Below, piece after piece: positions 8,858 to 19,290 of a stretch of 64,000 nucleotides of DNA. The DNA comes from Paraglaciecola arctica BSs20135 (lineage in GTDB: Bacteria; Pseudomonadota; Gammaproteobacteria; Enterobacterales; Alteromonadaceae), in assembly GCF_000314995.1 (NCBI RefSeq), contig NZ_BAEO01000041.1:1-64000 (forward strand), in the 5' to 3' direction. Under the pieces are notes generated by a model. That model did no database searches, was not told the origin of the DNA, and saw only the letters and a list, made by a program, of their open reading frames with translations. Within the stretch, counting starts at the first letter, position 1; every line of letters starts with the position of its first letter. The position numbers and the translations under genes are program-made.

Positions 8858-10465
8858 GTGCCAAAAATCATCAGTAAGCTAAATACCAAAAGCCAAGAAT
8901 TTATGGCTAACGCTTTGCATATGCAGGCGCAAGTAGACGATTTAAAAGATAAAATTGCCACAATCAAACTTGGTGGTGGTGAAAAAGCCAACCAAAGACA
9001 TCTTGATCGAGGCAAATTACTTCCCAGAGAGCGGATCAATACCCTACTTGACCCAGGTTCACCTTTCCTAGAGTTATCGCAACTGGCCGCATATGAAGTG
9101 TATGATGACAACGTACCTGCTGCGGGTGTAATTGTGGGTATAGGCCGAGTGTCGGGCATTGAATGTATGATTGTGGCCAATGATGCCACTGTTAAAGGGG
9201 GCACTTATTATCCATTAACAGTAAAAAAACACCTTAGGGCACAAACCATAGCGGAGCAAAATAATTTACCTTGTATCTATTTGGTTGATTCAGGGGGAGC
9301 CAACTTACCTCTTCAAGATGAAGTGTTTCCAGATAGAGAACATTTTGGCCGCATATTCTTTAACCAAGCCAACTTGTCAGCGCAAAATATTCCGCAAATT
9401 GCTGTCGTCATGGGTTCTTGTACAGCAGGCGGCGCTTATGTGCCCGCTATGGCCGACGAGTCTATTATCGTCAAACAACAAGGAACAATATTTCTCGGTG
9501 GACCACCATTAGTTAAAGCGGCCACAGGCGAAGTGGTCACCGCTGAAGACTTAGGCGGTGGCGATGTGCACTGCCGTACCTCAGGCGTGGTCGATCATTT
9601 AGCCAACAATGACCATCACGCACTCAAAATTGCCAGAGACGCCATTGCCCGATTAAATCGTAAAAAATCCATAGAACTTGATGTACTAGAACCTGTTGAG
9701 CCTGCCTATTCAAATGACGAAATTTATGGCGTTATCCCAAAAGATACACGCCAACCCTATGACGTAAGAGAAGTCATAGCTAGGGTAGTAGATAACTCGG
9801 AATTTGATGAATTTAAAGCCTTGTATGGTCAAACACTGATCTGCGGTTTTGCGCGAATTTTTGGTTATCCGGTGGGCATAGTCGCCAATAACGGTATTTT
9901 GTTTTCAGAATCAGCGCAAAAAGGCGCACATTTTATTGAGCTTTGTGCCCAGCGCAAAATCCCCTTAGTGTTTTTACAAAACATTACTGGTTTTATGGTG
10001 GGTAAACAATACGAAGCCGGCGGCATCGCAAAACATGGCGCTAAAATGGTAACAGCAGTAGCCTGTGCCAAAGTACCTAAATTTACCATTTTGATCGGTG
10101 GTAGTTTTGGTGCCGGTAACTATGGCATGTGTGGCCGCGCTTATGATCCACGCTTTATGTTTATGTGGCCCAACGCACGAATATCTGTGATGGGCGGCGA
10201 ACAAGCTGCTGGCGTATTAGCGCAGGTCAAACGAGAACAAAAAGAGCGGGTGAATGAACAATGGAGTGCAGAGCAAGAAACACAATTCAAACAACCCATT
10301 ATTGATACCTACGAAACCCAAGGCCATCCTTATTATGCTTCAGCGCGATTGTGGGACGACGGTGTAATTGACCCTGCTGACACCCGCCAGGTGTTAGGTT
10401 TGTGCATTTCAGCTAGTTTAAATAAACCTATAGAGGACACCCGGTTTGGCGTCTTTAGAATGTAA
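8858..10465 (+). CDS. liuB: Methylcrotonyl-CoA carboxylase, carboxyltransferase (beta) subunit
   Basis: The 535-residue biotin-dependent carboxyltransferase works with LiuD to carboxylate 3-methylcrotonyl-CoA to 3-methylglutaconyl-CoA. The crotonase-like N and C halves are intact, with [19 protein letters not shown] near residues 141-159, [37 protein letters not shown] and [15 protein letters not shown]. The SGGA.LP segment and the FMVG..YE.GGI segment are typical of MCC rather than propionyl- or acetyl-CoA carboxylases. The start is GTG with a GGAG site eight bases upstream. Confidence 0.93.
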   Translation: MPKIISKLNTKSQEFMANALHMQAQVDDLKDKIATIKLGGGEKANQRHLDRGKLLPRERINTLLDPGSPFLELSQLAAYEVYDDNVPAAGVIVGIGRVSGIECMIVANDATVKGGTYYPLTVKKHLRAQTIAEQNNLPCIYLVDSGGANLPLQDEVFPDREHFGRIFFNQANLSAQNIPQIAVVMGSCTAGGAYVPAMADESIIVKQQGTIFLGGPPLVKAATGEVVTAEDLGGGDVHCRTSGVVDHLANNDHHALKIARDAIARLNRKKSIELDVLEPVEPAYSNDEIYGVIPKDTRQPYDVREVIARVVDNSEFDEFKALYGQTLICGFARIFGYPVGIVANNGILFSESAQKGAHFIELCAQRKIPLVFLQNITGFMVGKQYEAGGIAKHGAKMVTAVACAKVPKFTILIGGSFGAGNYGMCGRAYDPRFMFMWPNARISVMGGEQAAGVLAQVKREQKERVNEQWSAEQETQFKQPIIDTYETQGHPYYASARLWDDGVIDPADTRQVLGLCISASLNKPIEDTRFGVFRM

Positions 10466-10486
10466 GGATGAGGGGATAAAAGAATT

Positions 10487-11281
10487 ATGAATCAAACCGA
10501 TAAAGTGCTATTTGATATAGATAATAGAGGGGTGGCGACAGTCACCTTAAATCAGCCAGAGATCCACAATGCCTTTGACGATAAGTTAATTGTGCAACTG
10601 ACCGACATATTTAGTCGTATTAATCAAAATGATGATATTAGGGTGATGGTACTGGCGGCGGCAGGCAAAAGTTTTAGTGCGGGTGCCGATTTAAACTGGA
10701 TGCAGCGCATGGCAACTTATAGCTATGAGCAGAATCTCGCCGATGCTAATGCTTTAGCAAAGATGTTTTTTATTCTTAATACTATGAATAAACCTACTAT
10801 TGCTAAAGTACAAGGTGCAGCCTTTGGTGGTGCCGTGGGGCTTGTCGCCTGTTGTGATATGGCCATTGGTAGTAAGTTAAGTAAGTTTTGTTTGAGTGAA
10901 GTAAAACTTGGATTAGTGCCTGCCACCATCAGCCCTTATGTGATTGATGCTATAGGAGCTAGGATCGCAAGGCGCTATTTTACTACTGCCGAAGTATTTT
11001 CTGCCACTCGTGCTAGACGTTTAGGCTTACTCAGCGAAGCTGTTGTAGAGGAAGAACTGGACATCACCATTGAAAACCTTATTGAGCATATACTTAAAAA
11101 CTCACCAGCTGCAATCAGCGCAGCCAAACAGCTTATTTTTGATGTACACAATAGGCCCATTAGTGACGACCTTATAGCTAAGACTAGCGAGAAAATTGCC
11201 GAGCTTAGAGTCTCTGACCAAGGTCAAGAAGGCCTAAAAGCGTTTTTACAAAAACGCCGCGCTAATTGGGTAACGGAGTAA
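10487..11281 (+). CDS. liuC: Methylglutaconyl-CoA hydratase
   Basis: This 264-residue enoyl-CoA hydratase/isomerase family enzyme hydrates 3-methylglutaconyl-CoA to HMG-CoA. The oxyanion-hole motifs are present: AAAGKSFSAGADLNWM near residue 64 and KVQGAAFGGAVGLVACCD near residue 104. The acidic segment LSEVKLGLVPATISPYV carries the usual catalytic glutamate position. Its place between liuB and liuD gives the substrate. Only three bases separate its stop from liuD. Confidence 0.92.
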   Translation: MNQTDKVLFDIDNRGVATVTLNQPEIHNAFDDKLIVQLTDIFSRINQNDDIRVMVLAAAGKSFSAGADLNWMQRMATYSYEQNLADANALAKMFFILNTMNKPTIAKVQGAAFGGAVGLVACCDMAIGSKLSKFCLSEVKLGLVPATISPYVIDAIGARIARRYFTTAEVFSATRARRLGLLSEAVVEEELDITIENLIEHILKNSPAAISAAKQLIFDVHNRPISDDLIAKTSEKIAELRVSDQGQEGLKAFLQKRRANWVTE

Positions 11282-11284
11282 ACT

Positions 11285-13306
11285 ATGTTCACTAAATTAT
11301 TGATTGCTAATCGCGGCGAAATTAGTTGCCGTATCATTAAAACAGCCAAACGTATGGGCATATTAACGGTTGCCTTATATTCAGATGCCGATCAACACGC
11401 CTTACATGTAAAAATGGCCGATGAAGCGGTTCATGTTGGTCCATCGCCTTCTAAAGACAGTTATCTACAAGCCGAAAAAATTATTAAAATCGCCCTAAAA
11501 GTGGGCGCTGATGCAATCCATCCTGGTTATGGTTTTTTATCTGAAAACGCCACATTTGCCAATTTGTGTAAACAAAACGATATAGTATTTGTTGGTCCCC
11601 CGGTTGCTGCCATTCAGGCTATGGGTTCAAAATCTGCGGCCAAACAAATCATGGAGAAGGCTAACGTTCCCTTAGTACCTGGTTACCATGGTGACGACCA
11701 AAGTACAGATGGCTTAAAATCTCACGCTGACAAAATGGGCTACCCAGTATTACTCAAAGCAGCTGCCGGTGGCGGTGGTAAAGGTATGCGCCAGGTATGG
11801 CAAGCATCGGAATTTTACGATGCATTAGCGGCTGCAAAGCGTGAAGCTATGTCGAGTTTTAATGATGATTTGATGTTAGTTGAAAAATACCTCACTGAAC
11901 CTCGTCACGTGGAAATCCAAGTTTTCTGTGACAATTTTGGTGATGGCGTTTATTTATTTGAACGTGATTGTTCAGTGCAACGCCGGCATCAAAAAATTAT
12001 TGAAGAAGCCCCTGCTTTTGGCATGACTCAAGCGCTGCGAGCACAAATGGGCGAAGCCGCTTTAAAAGCCGCAAAAGCAATTAATTACACAGGAGCAGGC
12101 ACTGTAGAATTTTTGTTAGACAGTGATGGGCAATTCTATTTTATGGAAATGAATACCCGTTTGCAGGTTGAACACCCCGTCACCGAAATGATCACTGGAC
12201 AAGATTTAGTGGAGTGGCAATTGCGCGTTGCCTACAACGAACCATTGCCATTGGCACAAGATGCTTTAAGTATTCATGGCCATGCTTTTGAAGCCAGAAT
12301 TTATGCAGAAGATCCCAACAATGAATTTTTACCCGCTACCGGTAAATTAGCCCTACTTCAGCCACCGATTGAATCCGAACACGTCCGAGTAGACACAGGT
12401 GTGGTGCAAGGTGATGAGGTATCGGTTTTTTATGATCCAATGATCGCAAAATTAATTGTATGGGATGAAAACCGTGATAAAGCCCTAGCAAGATTAACTA
12501 AAGCTTTAACCGAATATCATATTGACGGTGTTGTCACTAACATTGAGTTTTTGTATAAATTAGCCAGCAGTGCTCCCTTTAAGGCGCAGCAAATTGACAC
12601 TGGTTTTATTGAGAAAAATCATGATGTGTTACTGCTAGATGACGAACAAGATGTTAAACCTTTATTACCTGTAGCCGCTTTGTATTTAATGCTTAACAGT
12701 CAACACAATCATACTTCGAGCTTACAAGATCGATTTTCACCTTGGTCACTGGGTAATGCATGGCGAGCCAATGAGCAACATCAACAAAACTTGGAATTAC
12801 TGGTGGGCGATAACACTTTTTCGGTGCAAGTCAGCCAAACAGGTGCTGGAAGTCAGATTGTTTATGATATCAAAGTCGATCAGCAAAATTATCGTTGCTC
12901 AGGTAAAATTGAAGATAATCAATTAATATCCACCATCAACGGCCACAGAACGCTTGCCAATGTAACTGCTCATCAAGATGACTACTCAGTATTCTGTAAT
13001 GGTAATGTCATCCGTTTTAAATCAGTACAAGCTGATTTAGGTGAAACCCAAGACAATGCTGCAGACGCTGGTTTTATCGCGCCGATGAACGGTACGGTAG
13101 TGGCGATTTTGGTCGAGCCACAACAACAAGTTGAAAAAGGCCAAACCCTGATGGTGATGGAAGCCATGAAAATGGAACACAGCTTAAAAGCCCCAGCCGC
13201 TGGCTGCGTCAGCGAATTTTACTTCCAAGCCGGTGATTTGGTAGATGGTGGTGTGGAATTACTGGCTTTTCAAGCTACACAAGAGTCCATTAAAGATGCT
13301 ACCTAA
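11285..13306 (+). CDS. liuD: Methylcrotonyl-CoA carboxylase, biotin carboxylase/BCCP (alpha) subunit
   Basis: The 673-residue protein has, in order, a biotin carboxylase N-domain ([20 protein letters not shown]), an ATP-grasp domain with the glycine-rich [14 protein letters not shown] loop near residue 158, a biotin carboxylase C-domain with [10 protein letters not shown], a linker/BT region, and a C-terminal biotinyl domain whose acceptor lysine is K629 in EAMKMEH. Length and layout match acyl-CoA carboxylase alpha chains. It overlaps liuE by 11 bases. Confidence 0.93.
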   Translation: MFTKLLIANRGEISCRIIKTAKRMGILTVALYSDADQHALHVKMADEAVHVGPSPSKDSYLQAEKIIKIALKVGADAIHPGYGFLSENATFANLCKQNDIVFVGPPVAAIQAMGSKSAAKQIMEKANVPLVPGYHGDDQSTDGLKSHADKMGYPVLLKAAAGGGGKGMRQVWQASEFYDALAAAKREAMSSFNDDLMLVEKYLTEPRHVEIQVFCDNFGDGVYLFERDCSVQRRHQKIIEEAPAFGMTQALRAQMGEAALKAAKAINYTGAGTVEFLLDSDGQFYFMEMNTRLQVEHPVTEMITGQDLVEWQLRVAYNEPLPLAQDALSIHGHAFEARIYAEDPNNEFLPATGKLALLQPPIESEHVRVDTGVVQGDEVSVFYDPMIAKLIVWDENRDKALARLTKALTEYHIDGVVTNIEFLYKLASSAPFKAQQIDTGFIEKNHDVLLLDDEQDVKPLLPVAALYLMLNSQHNHTSSLQDRFSPWSLGNAWRANEQHQQNLELLVGDNTFSVQVSQTGAGSQIVYDIKVDQQNYRCSGKIEDNQLISTINGHRTLANVTAHQDDYSVFCNGNVIRFKSVQADLGETQDNAADAGFIAPMNGTVVAILVEPQQQVEKGQTLMVMEAMKMEHSLKAPAAGCVSEFYFQAGDLVDGGVELLAFQATQESIKDAT

Positions 13307-14189
13307 ATCAGTCAAAATAGTTGAAGTGGGTCCAAGAGACGGCCTGCAAAATGAACAAGGGCTAGTGCCCTTGGCTGCTAAAGTTACTTTGGTTGAACAA
13401 TTAGCTGAAGCAGGTTGTAGTGTGATAGAAACCGGTAGTTTTGTGTCGCCTAAGTGGGTCCCACAAATGGCTGACAGTGCTGCAGTGTTTCAACAAATCA
13501 AACGACAAAGCAATGTTCGATATACGGCACTCACTCCTAATTTACGTGGTTTGGAGGCGGCTATTGAGGCACAAGTTGACGAAGTGGCAGTATTTGCTGC
13601 CGCATCAGAAGCTTTTTCACAAAAAAACATCAACTGTTCTATTGCTGAAAGTCTTGAGCGTTTTATGCCTGTGATGGAGCTTGCACAAAAACATCATCTT
13701 CCGGTCCGAGGTTATGTCTCTTGTGTGCTGGGTTGTCCTTATGAGGGCCACGTGACGCCACAAAAAGTAGCAGAGGTTAGTCACCAGTTGCTAGAAATGG
13801 GCTGCTATGAAATCTCTTTAGGCGATACTATTGGTGTCGGCACACCAGTCAAAACCCAACAAATGTTAGAGGCTGTTTTAAGCTGTATACCAGCAAATAA
13901 ATTAGCCGTGCATTTTCATGATACCTATGGTCAAGCTTTGGTCAATATTCTGATTGCCTTGCAACAAGGTATATCGGTGGTAGATAGCGCAGTATCGGGT
14001 TTGGGCGGTTGCCCTTATGCAAAAGGTGCCTCTGGCAATGTCGCCACTGAAGACTTAGTCTATATGCTCGATGGCATGAATATCGAAACAGGTATCAATC
14101 TTAAAAAGCTAACTCAGGCTGGATTAAATATGATGCAAGCCTTAGGTAGACAAACCAACTCCAAAGTCGCACGTGCCCTAACAACATAA
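13296..14189 (+). CDS. liuE: Hydroxymethylglutaryl-CoA lyase
   Basis: The enzyme cleaves HMG-CoA to acetyl-CoA and acetoacetate, the last step encoded by the operon. The 297 residues form a TIM-barrel lyase with [12 protein letters not shown] at the start (metal-binding Asp), [24 protein letters not shown] (metal-binding histidines) and [19 protein letters not shown], which holds the active-site cysteine. The ATG at 13296 lies inside the end of liuD; the longer frame back to 13245 reads through liuD coding sequence and is unlikely. Confidence 0.93.
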   Translation: MLPKSVKIVEVGPRDGLQNEQGLVPLAAKVTLVEQLAEAGCSVIETGSFVSPKWVPQMADSAAVFQQIKRQSNVRYTALTPNLRGLEAAIEAQVDEVAVFAAASEAFSQKNINCSIAESLERFMPVMELAQKHHLPVRGYVSCVLGCPYEGHVTPQKVAEVSHQLLEMGCYEISLGDTIGVGTPVKTQQMLEAVLSCIPANKLAVHFHDTYGQALVNILIALQQGISVVDSAVSGLGGCPYAKGASGNVATEDLVYMLDGMNIETGINLKKLTQAGLNMMQALGRQTNSKVARALTT

Positions 14190-14199
14190 GGAAAACCTT

Positions 14200-14463
14200 T
14201 TGACTGAACAAAACTCATCTCGCCCGTTATCATCTACAAAATCACCTGCAAAATTACCTGCGAATGTCAGAGTAATGATTGCATTAACAGCATCACCCAC
14301 ACTATTGGTGGTAGGTATGTTGTTTTACACGCTATTTGTTGATGGTTGGCAAAAAGTCAGTGTCAGTATGATTATTTTTTCACTACTGTGCACTTTAGCT
14401 TATTACGTTGTAATAACAGGTCACCCCCCTCGCTTTCGAACTAAAAAGGCAATCAAACAATAA
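14200..14463 (+). CDS. Small two-helix membrane protein of unknown function
   Basis: The 87-residue protein starts at TTG, placed eight bases after a GGA site and only 11 bases beyond the liuE stop. It has a polar N-terminus (about 25 residues), two predicted transmembrane helices (about 31-49 and 55-73: IALTASPTLLVVGMLFYTLF and VSMIIFSLLCTLAYYVVI), and a basic C-tail (PRFRTKKAIKQ) expected to stay in the cytoplasm. I recognise no family. Tight spacing suggests it is co-transcribed with the liu genes, but the link may be only positional. Confidence 0.6.
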   Translation: MTEQNSSRPLSSTKSPAKLPANVRVMIALTASPTLLVVGMLFYTLFVDGWQKVSVSMIIFSLLCTLAYYVVITGHPPRFRTKKAIKQ

Positions 14464-14550
14464 ACTAGCAGGTGTCTGAAAAAATACATTCGGGTACAAT
14501 GCTGGAATTCCCTTAAGTTATATACAAAGAGTCATAAGGTAGTAGATTGC

Positions 14551-15333
14551 ATGGAGTTTTTTACTTGGGATGTAAACCCAGTATTAATTGAGTTATTTGG
14601 ATTAAAAATACATTGGTACGGCGCCTTATTTGCCACCGCGATTTTTTCTGGCTTGCAAGTAATGAAGTGGATATTCCAGCAAGAAAAAGTCAAACTAGAA
14701 TTACTTGATTCACTGCTGATGTATTGTGTTTTCGGGATCATTGTTGGAGCCAGACTAGGCCATTGTTTATTCTACGATCCAGAGTTTTATCTAAGTAACC
14801 CGCTTAAAATATTAGCTATATGGGAAGGAGGACTTGCCAGTCATGGCGGAGGCTTAGGTGTGATCCTTGCGGTGTATTTTTTCCAAAGAAAATATAAAGT
14901 AGAATATTTGTGGTTGTTAGACAGACTCGCTATCGCTACTGCCTTATTTGGCTTTTTTGTACGATTTGCTAATTTTATGAATTCCGAAATCATTGGGATC
15001 CAGACTGATGTACCTTGGGCTGTGGTATTTGCGCGCATTGACCTACTGCCAAGGCATCCAGCCCAACTATACGAATCATTGTCCTATTTGAGCATATTTA
15101 TAGCGTTAATCTTATTATACCGCTTTTCAAATATTAGCAAGCAATCAGGCGCACTATTGGGCGCGTTTTTATGTTTAGTATTTACTGCAAGATTCAGTAT
15201 TGAATTCATCAAAGTCAAACAAGCCGCATACACGGGCGAAGTTTGGATAAATACCGGGCAAGCTTTGAGCATTCCGTTTTTTGTGGTTGGCGTATTTCTA
15301 TTATTACGAGCATGGAAAAAAAGCCGCGTTTAG
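14551..15333 (+). CDS. lgt: Prolipoprotein diacylglyceryl transferase, Bacteroidetes-like
   Basis: This integral membrane enzyme transfers diacylglycerol from phosphatidylglycerol to the lipobox cysteine of prelipoproteins. The key family residues are present: Y23 in HWYG, H98 in LASHGGG, and R139, N142, N145 and E147 in RFANFMNSE. The local wording (GARLGHCLFYDPEFYLSNP, MNSEIIG, LPRHPAQLYESLSYL) is what I associate with Bacteroidetes Lgt rather than the usual gammaproteobacterial GGRLGY...INGELWG type. It also lacks the usual thyA neighbour. It may be an acquired or second copy; whether another lgt exists cannot be seen here. Confidence 0.85.
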   Translation: MEFFTWDVNPVLIELFGLKIHWYGALFATAIFSGLQVMKWIFQQEKVKLELLDSLLMYCVFGIIVGARLGHCLFYDPEFYLSNPLKILAIWEGGLASHGGGLGVILAVYFFQRKYKVEYLWLLDRLAIATALFGFFVRFANFMNSEIIGIQTDVPWAVVFARIDLLPRHPAQLYESLSYLSIFIALILLYRFSNISKQSGALLGAFLCLVFTARFSIEFIKVKQAAYTGEVWINTGQALSIPFFVVGVFLLLRAWKKSRV

Positions 15334-15341
15334 GAAAAGAT

Positions 15342-15376
15342 ACCCATTCATTATTTTTAGATGAATGGGTGGTTTT
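15342..15376 (+). terminator. Intrinsic terminator after lgt
   Basis: ACCCATTCAT (15342-15351) pairs perfectly with ATGAATGGGT (15361-15370) across a nine-base loop and is followed by GGTTTTCT. It sits 9 bases after the lgt stop and before a convergent gene. Confidence 0.7.
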
Positions 15377-15450
15377 CTAATACTTTGAAGTAAATTAATT
15401 GCAGGACTTGAAAGATAAATATCAACTGTAATCTTAGGATTTTTTAGACT

Positions 15451-15864
15451 CTAAACAATTTGCGCGGCAGTAATTTTTTGCAGCAACCACCAAGCAGCTT
15501 GCTCTTTATCCGAAAAAAAACGGAATGTGTCACCCGCTTTTGTATGTAATTCGCTTAAGTGACGTTTTGCAAACTCTGGCGAATTAGATCCGTCAACTAA
15601 TATAGCGCTGGCAACATGACCCATTCTACGTTCATGTTTGATTGTTTTAATAATATAATTAGCCGCGTCAGGCACATAAATTGGCTCACCACTAAATGTA
15701 ATTAACGATGCCCAAGGACTGCCATATAGTGATTCAACTAAAGGCTTAAAACGACTATAGGCCTCATTTACTGCTTCCAAATTCCAAGGTCCACAACCAT
15801 CGATCATTAGAATTCTATCTTGAATATCTAAATTGAGACTACCATGCACTGTAAAACGTCCCAT
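15451..15864 (-). CDS. Conserved-looking cytoplasmic protein, possibly SpoIIAA/STAS-like
   Basis: The 137-residue soluble protein has no signal or membrane segment. The order of short strands and helices (FTVHGSLNLDIQDRILMIDGCGPWNLEAV, then a helix, then ASLITFSGEPIYVPDAANYI, and HLSELHTKAGDTFRFFSDKEQAAWWL at the end) resembles the small SpoIIAA-like/STAS group, where a strand-rich start is followed by an end about phasing a helix with a 'FxDxxxAxxWL' tail. I cannot assign a function. It is convergent with lgt and separated from it by a terminator. Confidence 0.6.
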   Translation of the reverse strand: MGRFTVHGSLNLDIQDRILMIDGCGPWNLEAVNEAYSRFKPLVESLYGSPWASLITFSGEPIYVPDAANYIIKTIKHERRMGHVASAILVDGSNSPEFAKRHLSELHTKAGDTFRFFSDKEQAAWWLLQKITAAQIV

Positions 15865-16002
15865 TTCACCACCCTTAACAACTGCTTAAGTATTTTTATG
15901 ACCAAAAGCATCTCTAATAGTCACACAGTTAACTAGTAAATCGTTGATATTTCAAGTTATTTGGTGAATTATTTTACTCGTAACTAATTTCTATATTTAA
16001 CA

Positions 16003-16941
16003 TCAGTTCACCTTAAACTGAGATTGATATTGACTGGGTGCCACGCCCACATATTTATTGAAATTAAATCTCAGGGTAATGCCATTATCGTAACCCACCT
16101 TATTGGCCAACTGTTCGATTGACAAATCCTCGACTTCTAATAATTGTTTGGCGAGATTTATCCTTTGTTGATTTATCCACGCTTTAGGGCTAACACCTAA
16201 GGCGCTTTTAAAGTGCCTGTCAAAACTGCGCCTTGACATATTTGCTTGCTGCGCTAACTCATCTACTGATAGAGGCTGATTTAGATGTTTGATGGCCCAA
16301 TCAAGAGTTTGACTGAATGCACCGGTATTTTTAGCTACAGGGGTTTCTATATATTGTGCTTGCCCACCATGCCTGTGCGGTGAAATCACTAAGCGTCTGG
16401 CCACTTGGTTGGCAATTTCATGACCAAAATCTTGTCTGACTATATCAATACCCAAATCTAAAGCTGCAGCACTACCTGCAGAACAACTTATATTTTGGTC
16501 GTGGGTATAAAGCACATCATCAACGAAGTTAACTAAGGGGAAACGCTGTTTGAATATTTCACTATAACGCCAATGTGTTGTGGCTTGTTTATTTTGTAAT
16601 AAACCTAACTGGGCTAACAAAAAGGCTCCTGAACAAAAACTGATAATACGCCCTCCTTGTTCACAGAACCCATTGACCTTTTCAGCCAAATCTAAACGAA
16701 CATGATTACTGCGGGTATTCCAACTGGGGATCACTAATGTTTGGTAACTATCTAATGTCTGAATTGTTTTAGCAGAAATTGCAATTCCACCTGTTGCTTG
16801 TAATAGGCTCTTTTCAAAACATACCACCTCCGTTTGATACCAGTTTTCATATTCTGGACGAGATATTGCAAAAATTTCGATGGCACAGGCGAGTTCAAAA
16901 GTGGCGACCTGATCAAATGCTAAAATAGCGACTTTAGACAT
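16003..16941 (-). CDS. GlxA/FtrA-type transcriptional regulator (DJ-1/PfpI + AraC)
   Basis: Residues 1-170 form a DJ-1/PfpI-like domain (VAILAFDQVATFELACAIEIF at the start; the nucleophile elbow FCSGAFLLAQLGLL with a cysteine). Residues 210-312 form an AraC double helix-turn-helix (LSVDELAQQANMSRRSFDRHF and LSIEQLANKVGYDNGITLRFNF). The SPHRHGGQAQY linker is typical of the FtrA/GlxA group of activators, which answer to small amines or other metabolites. The effector and target are unknown; neither neighbour is an obvious catabolic target. An ATTAACTCCTCATA stretch before the start gives a GAGG ribosome site on the minus strand. Confidence 0.85.
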   Translation of the reverse strand: MSKVAILAFDQVATFELACAIEIFAISRPEYENWYQTEVVCFEKSLLQATGGIAISAKTIQTLDSYQTLVIPSWNTRSNHVRLDLAEKVNGFCEQGGRIISFCSGAFLLAQLGLLQNKQATTHWRYSEIFKQRFPLVNFVDDVLYTHDQNISCSAGSAAALDLGIDIVRQDFGHEIANQVARRLVISPHRHGGQAQYIETPVAKNTGAFSQTLDWAIKHLNQPLSVDELAQQANMSRRSFDRHFKSALGVSPKAWINQQRINLAKQLLEVEDLSIEQLANKVGYDNGITLRFNFNKYVGVAPSQYQSQFKVN

Positions 16942-17150
16942 ATTAACTCCTCATAAGTCTGGCTTATTATTAATGCAAATAGAAATAAAGCCAATTTATA
17001 TTTACTCATGCTAACTTTTCGTTAACATCGGAGTTTTGGATTGAGATAAGATGTGGGTTGTGTAAACTCAAGGTAGGAGAAAGCAGTTAGATAGTAATGA
17101 GCTTAACTACAAAAGATTAAGCAATTTTATTTTTGATGGAGTAAGAATTT

Positions 17151-18413
17151 ATGGCAAAACAACCATCTCGTTATATTAGTAATTTAACACGCGATACTTA
17201 CGCACTTATTCTGGCGGGGGGTAGAGGATCTAGGCTTTATGAACTGACCAACTGGCGTGCAAAACCTGCCCTGTATTTTGGAGGAAAGTTCCGAATAATT
17301 GATTTCCCACTTTCTAATTGTATCAATTCTGGGATCCGCAACGTTGGCGTTGTTACACAATACAAATCTCACTCATTAATCCGTCACCTTGTTAGAGGTT
17401 GGGGACATTTTAAGAAAGAACTAGGCGAGTCAGTAGAAATTCTTCCCGCATCACAGCGCTTTTCAGATAGCTGGTATGAGGGCACTGCAGATGCAGTTTT
17501 TCAAAACATTGATATTATTCGTGACGAATTACCTAAATATGTCTTGGTGTTATCTGGTGATCATATCTACCGAATGGACTACGGAAATTTAATTGCCCAA
17601 CATGTCGAATCAGGTGCCAAAATGACTGTGAGTTGTATGCCAGTACCTATTGAAGAGGCGGCTGGGCAATTTGGTGTTATGTCGGTTGACGAAAAATTAA
17701 AAGTGGTTGGCTTTGAAGAAAAACCTGAACACCCTACTCCCTTACCTAACGATCCCAGCAAATGTTTGGCCTCAATGGGTAATTATGTTTTTGATACAGA
17801 GTTTTTGTTTGAACAATTAAAGGCAGATGCAGAAACCTCTGGATCTGACCGAGACTTTGGTAAGGATATTATTCCTTCCATTATCGAAGAAGGTTCCGTT
17901 TATGCATTCCAATTCGAAAGTGATGGAGAAAACGAAGCATATTGGCGCGATGTAGGTACCCTAGACTCATTTTGGCAAGCCAATATGGAATTGGTAGCAC
18001 CTGTTCCTGCACTCAATCTATACGATAAAAAGTGGCCGATTTGGACCTATCAGGAACAACTACCTCCCGCTAAGTTTGTGTGGGAAGAAGATAACCGCAG
18101 AGGTACCGCCATTAACTCAGTGGTGTCCGGTGGATGTATTATTTCAGGGGCAACTTTACGTCGCAGCATCTGTTTCTCTAACGTCAGGGTGCATTCGTAC
18201 AGCGAAATAGAAGATTCTGTATTACTGCCTGATGTTGAAGTGCAACGCAATTGCAGAATACGTAAAGCGATTATTGACCGAGGTTGTATTGTTCCTGAAG
18301 GTACAACTATAGGTCATAGTCGCGAAGAAGATTTAGCCAGAGGTTTTAGAGTCACAGAAAAAGGCGTGGTATTAGTAACCCGAGAAATGTTAGGGCTAAA
18401 AGTAGGTTACTAA
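17151..18413 (+). CDS. glgC: Glucose-1-phosphate adenylyltransferase
   Basis: The enzyme makes ADP-glucose from glucose-1-phosphate and ATP for glycogen synthesis. The 420 residues include the nucleotidyltransferase signature [13 protein letters not shown] near residue 21, the [20 protein letters not shown] substrate/effector region, [10 protein letters not shown], the G1P-site EKP motif (FEEKPEHP) and a C-terminal left-handed beta-helix. It stands alone here: no glgA, glgB or glgP adjoins it. The ATG is preceded by GGAG. Confidence 0.93.
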   Translation: MAKQPSRYISNLTRDTYALILAGGRGSRLYELTNWRAKPALYFGGKFRIIDFPLSNCINSGIRNVGVVTQYKSHSLIRHLVRGWGHFKKELGESVEILPASQRFSDSWYEGTADAVFQNIDIIRDELPKYVLVLSGDHIYRMDYGNLIAQHVESGAKMTVSCMPVPIEEAAGQFGVMSVDEKLKVVGFEEKPEHPTPLPNDPSKCLASMGNYVFDTEFLFEQLKADAETSGSDRDFGKDIIPSIIEEGSVYAFQFESDGENEAYWRDVGTLDSFWQANMELVAPVPALNLYDKKWPIWTYQEQLPPAKFVWEEDNRRGTAINSVVSGGCIISGATLRRSICFSNVRVHSYSEIEDSVLLPDVEVQRNCRIRKAIIDRGCIVPEGTTIGHSREEDLARGFRVTEKGVVLVTREMLGLKVGY

Positions 18414-18445
18414 TCGGACTTATAGCCATGCACTTTTCTATTATT

Positions 18446-18470
18446 AAGCCGCCTTTTGAGCGGCTTTTTT
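18446..18470 (+). terminator. Intrinsic terminator after glgC
   Basis: AAGCCGC (18446-18452) pairs with GCGGCTT (18460-18466) across a seven-base loop, followed by TTTT. The last bases overlap the stop codon of the convergent hydrolase gene. Confidence 0.8.
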
Positions 18471-19278
18471 ATATTTCACTTTCCCACAAACGAACTCTAT
18501 CGGTAATGATTTTTGCTACTTGTTGGGGTTTTTCCAAAGGGAACATATGCCCACCGCCTTCAAATACAAGGTGCTCTATCTTGCTCTTTTTAATAAAAGT
18601 AGCCAGCATGGACGGAATACACACATCAGAATGACTACCTGTAACCAATAAACCTGGCACAGAAAGTCGCTTATAATACTGATTGATATTATGTGGCACA
18701 TTACGGTAAATGTTTGCTTCAATCTGCGCATCAAAGTTAAGTTGTAACTTACCCTCTCGTTCGTCAATAGCAGCGTCCACGTAATCTTGGATACATGCCA
18801 ATTGGAAATTTTTAAATAATGCTTTGCCCTTAAAATAGGCCACTAAATCGGTACCTAAAGGCCAACTTTGACAACGTACTTTGGCTTTACCTGCAGGAGA
18901 AAATTTATCAATCAAAGGTGAATATTTGAGTAACTTAAAAGCGATTCTTGCCAGTCCAGACGCAATTGGGGGATCAAGCATTATCACCCCTTTGATTAAA
19001 TCAGGCCTTTCACAGGCAGTCATAAAAGATACCACTGCCCCCATTGAGTGCCCTACTACATAAACAGGTTTTGCCACCGTATGGGTTAAATAATCAATTA
19101 ACTCCAAGACCTGATTAGCTAGGTTAGCATTGACTGGAAAACGTTCTGAATGCGCAAACTTAGGTAATGCATGTACCTCAAAGTCATCGGGAAATTGATT
19201 GAATATTTGCTGGTAGCTGCCACCAGGAAACCCATTCGCATGTGCAAAGTGTAAACTAATGGTTGTTGCAGTAGTCAT
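18469..19278 (-). CDS. Alpha/beta hydrolase
   Basis: The 269-residue cytoplasmic hydrolase has the oxyanion-side HANGFPGGSYQQIF motif at residues 12-25, the nucleophile elbow GHSMGA (about 97-102), a cap region, and a C-terminal GGGHMFPLEKP with the catalytic histidine; the acid is probably in TGSHSDVCIP. HANGFP at the start is seen in a group of uncharacterised esterase-like proteins. No substrate can be assigned. It lies 12 bases after the MFS transporter gene on the same strand, so the two are probably one operon. Confidence 0.8.
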   Translation of the reverse strand: MTTATTISLHFAHANGFPGGSYQQIFNQFPDDFEVHALPKFAHSERFPVNANLANQVLELIDYLTHTVAKPVYVVGHSMGAVVSFMTACERPDLIKGVIMLDPPIASGLARIAFKLLKYSPLIDKFSPAGKAKVRCQSWPLGTDLVAYFKGKALFKNFQLACIQDYVDAAIDEREGKLQLNFDAQIEANIYRNVPHNINQYYKRLSVPGLLVTGSHSDVCIPSMLATFIKKSKIEHLVFEGGGHMFPLEKPQQVAKIITDRVRLWESEI

Positions 19279-19290
19279 CTAAAACCCGCC

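Noticed and set aside
14464-14550. Possible riboswitch or leader before lgt
   Set aside because: The gap is under 90 bases and shows no conserved aptamer pattern or terminator/antiterminator pair.
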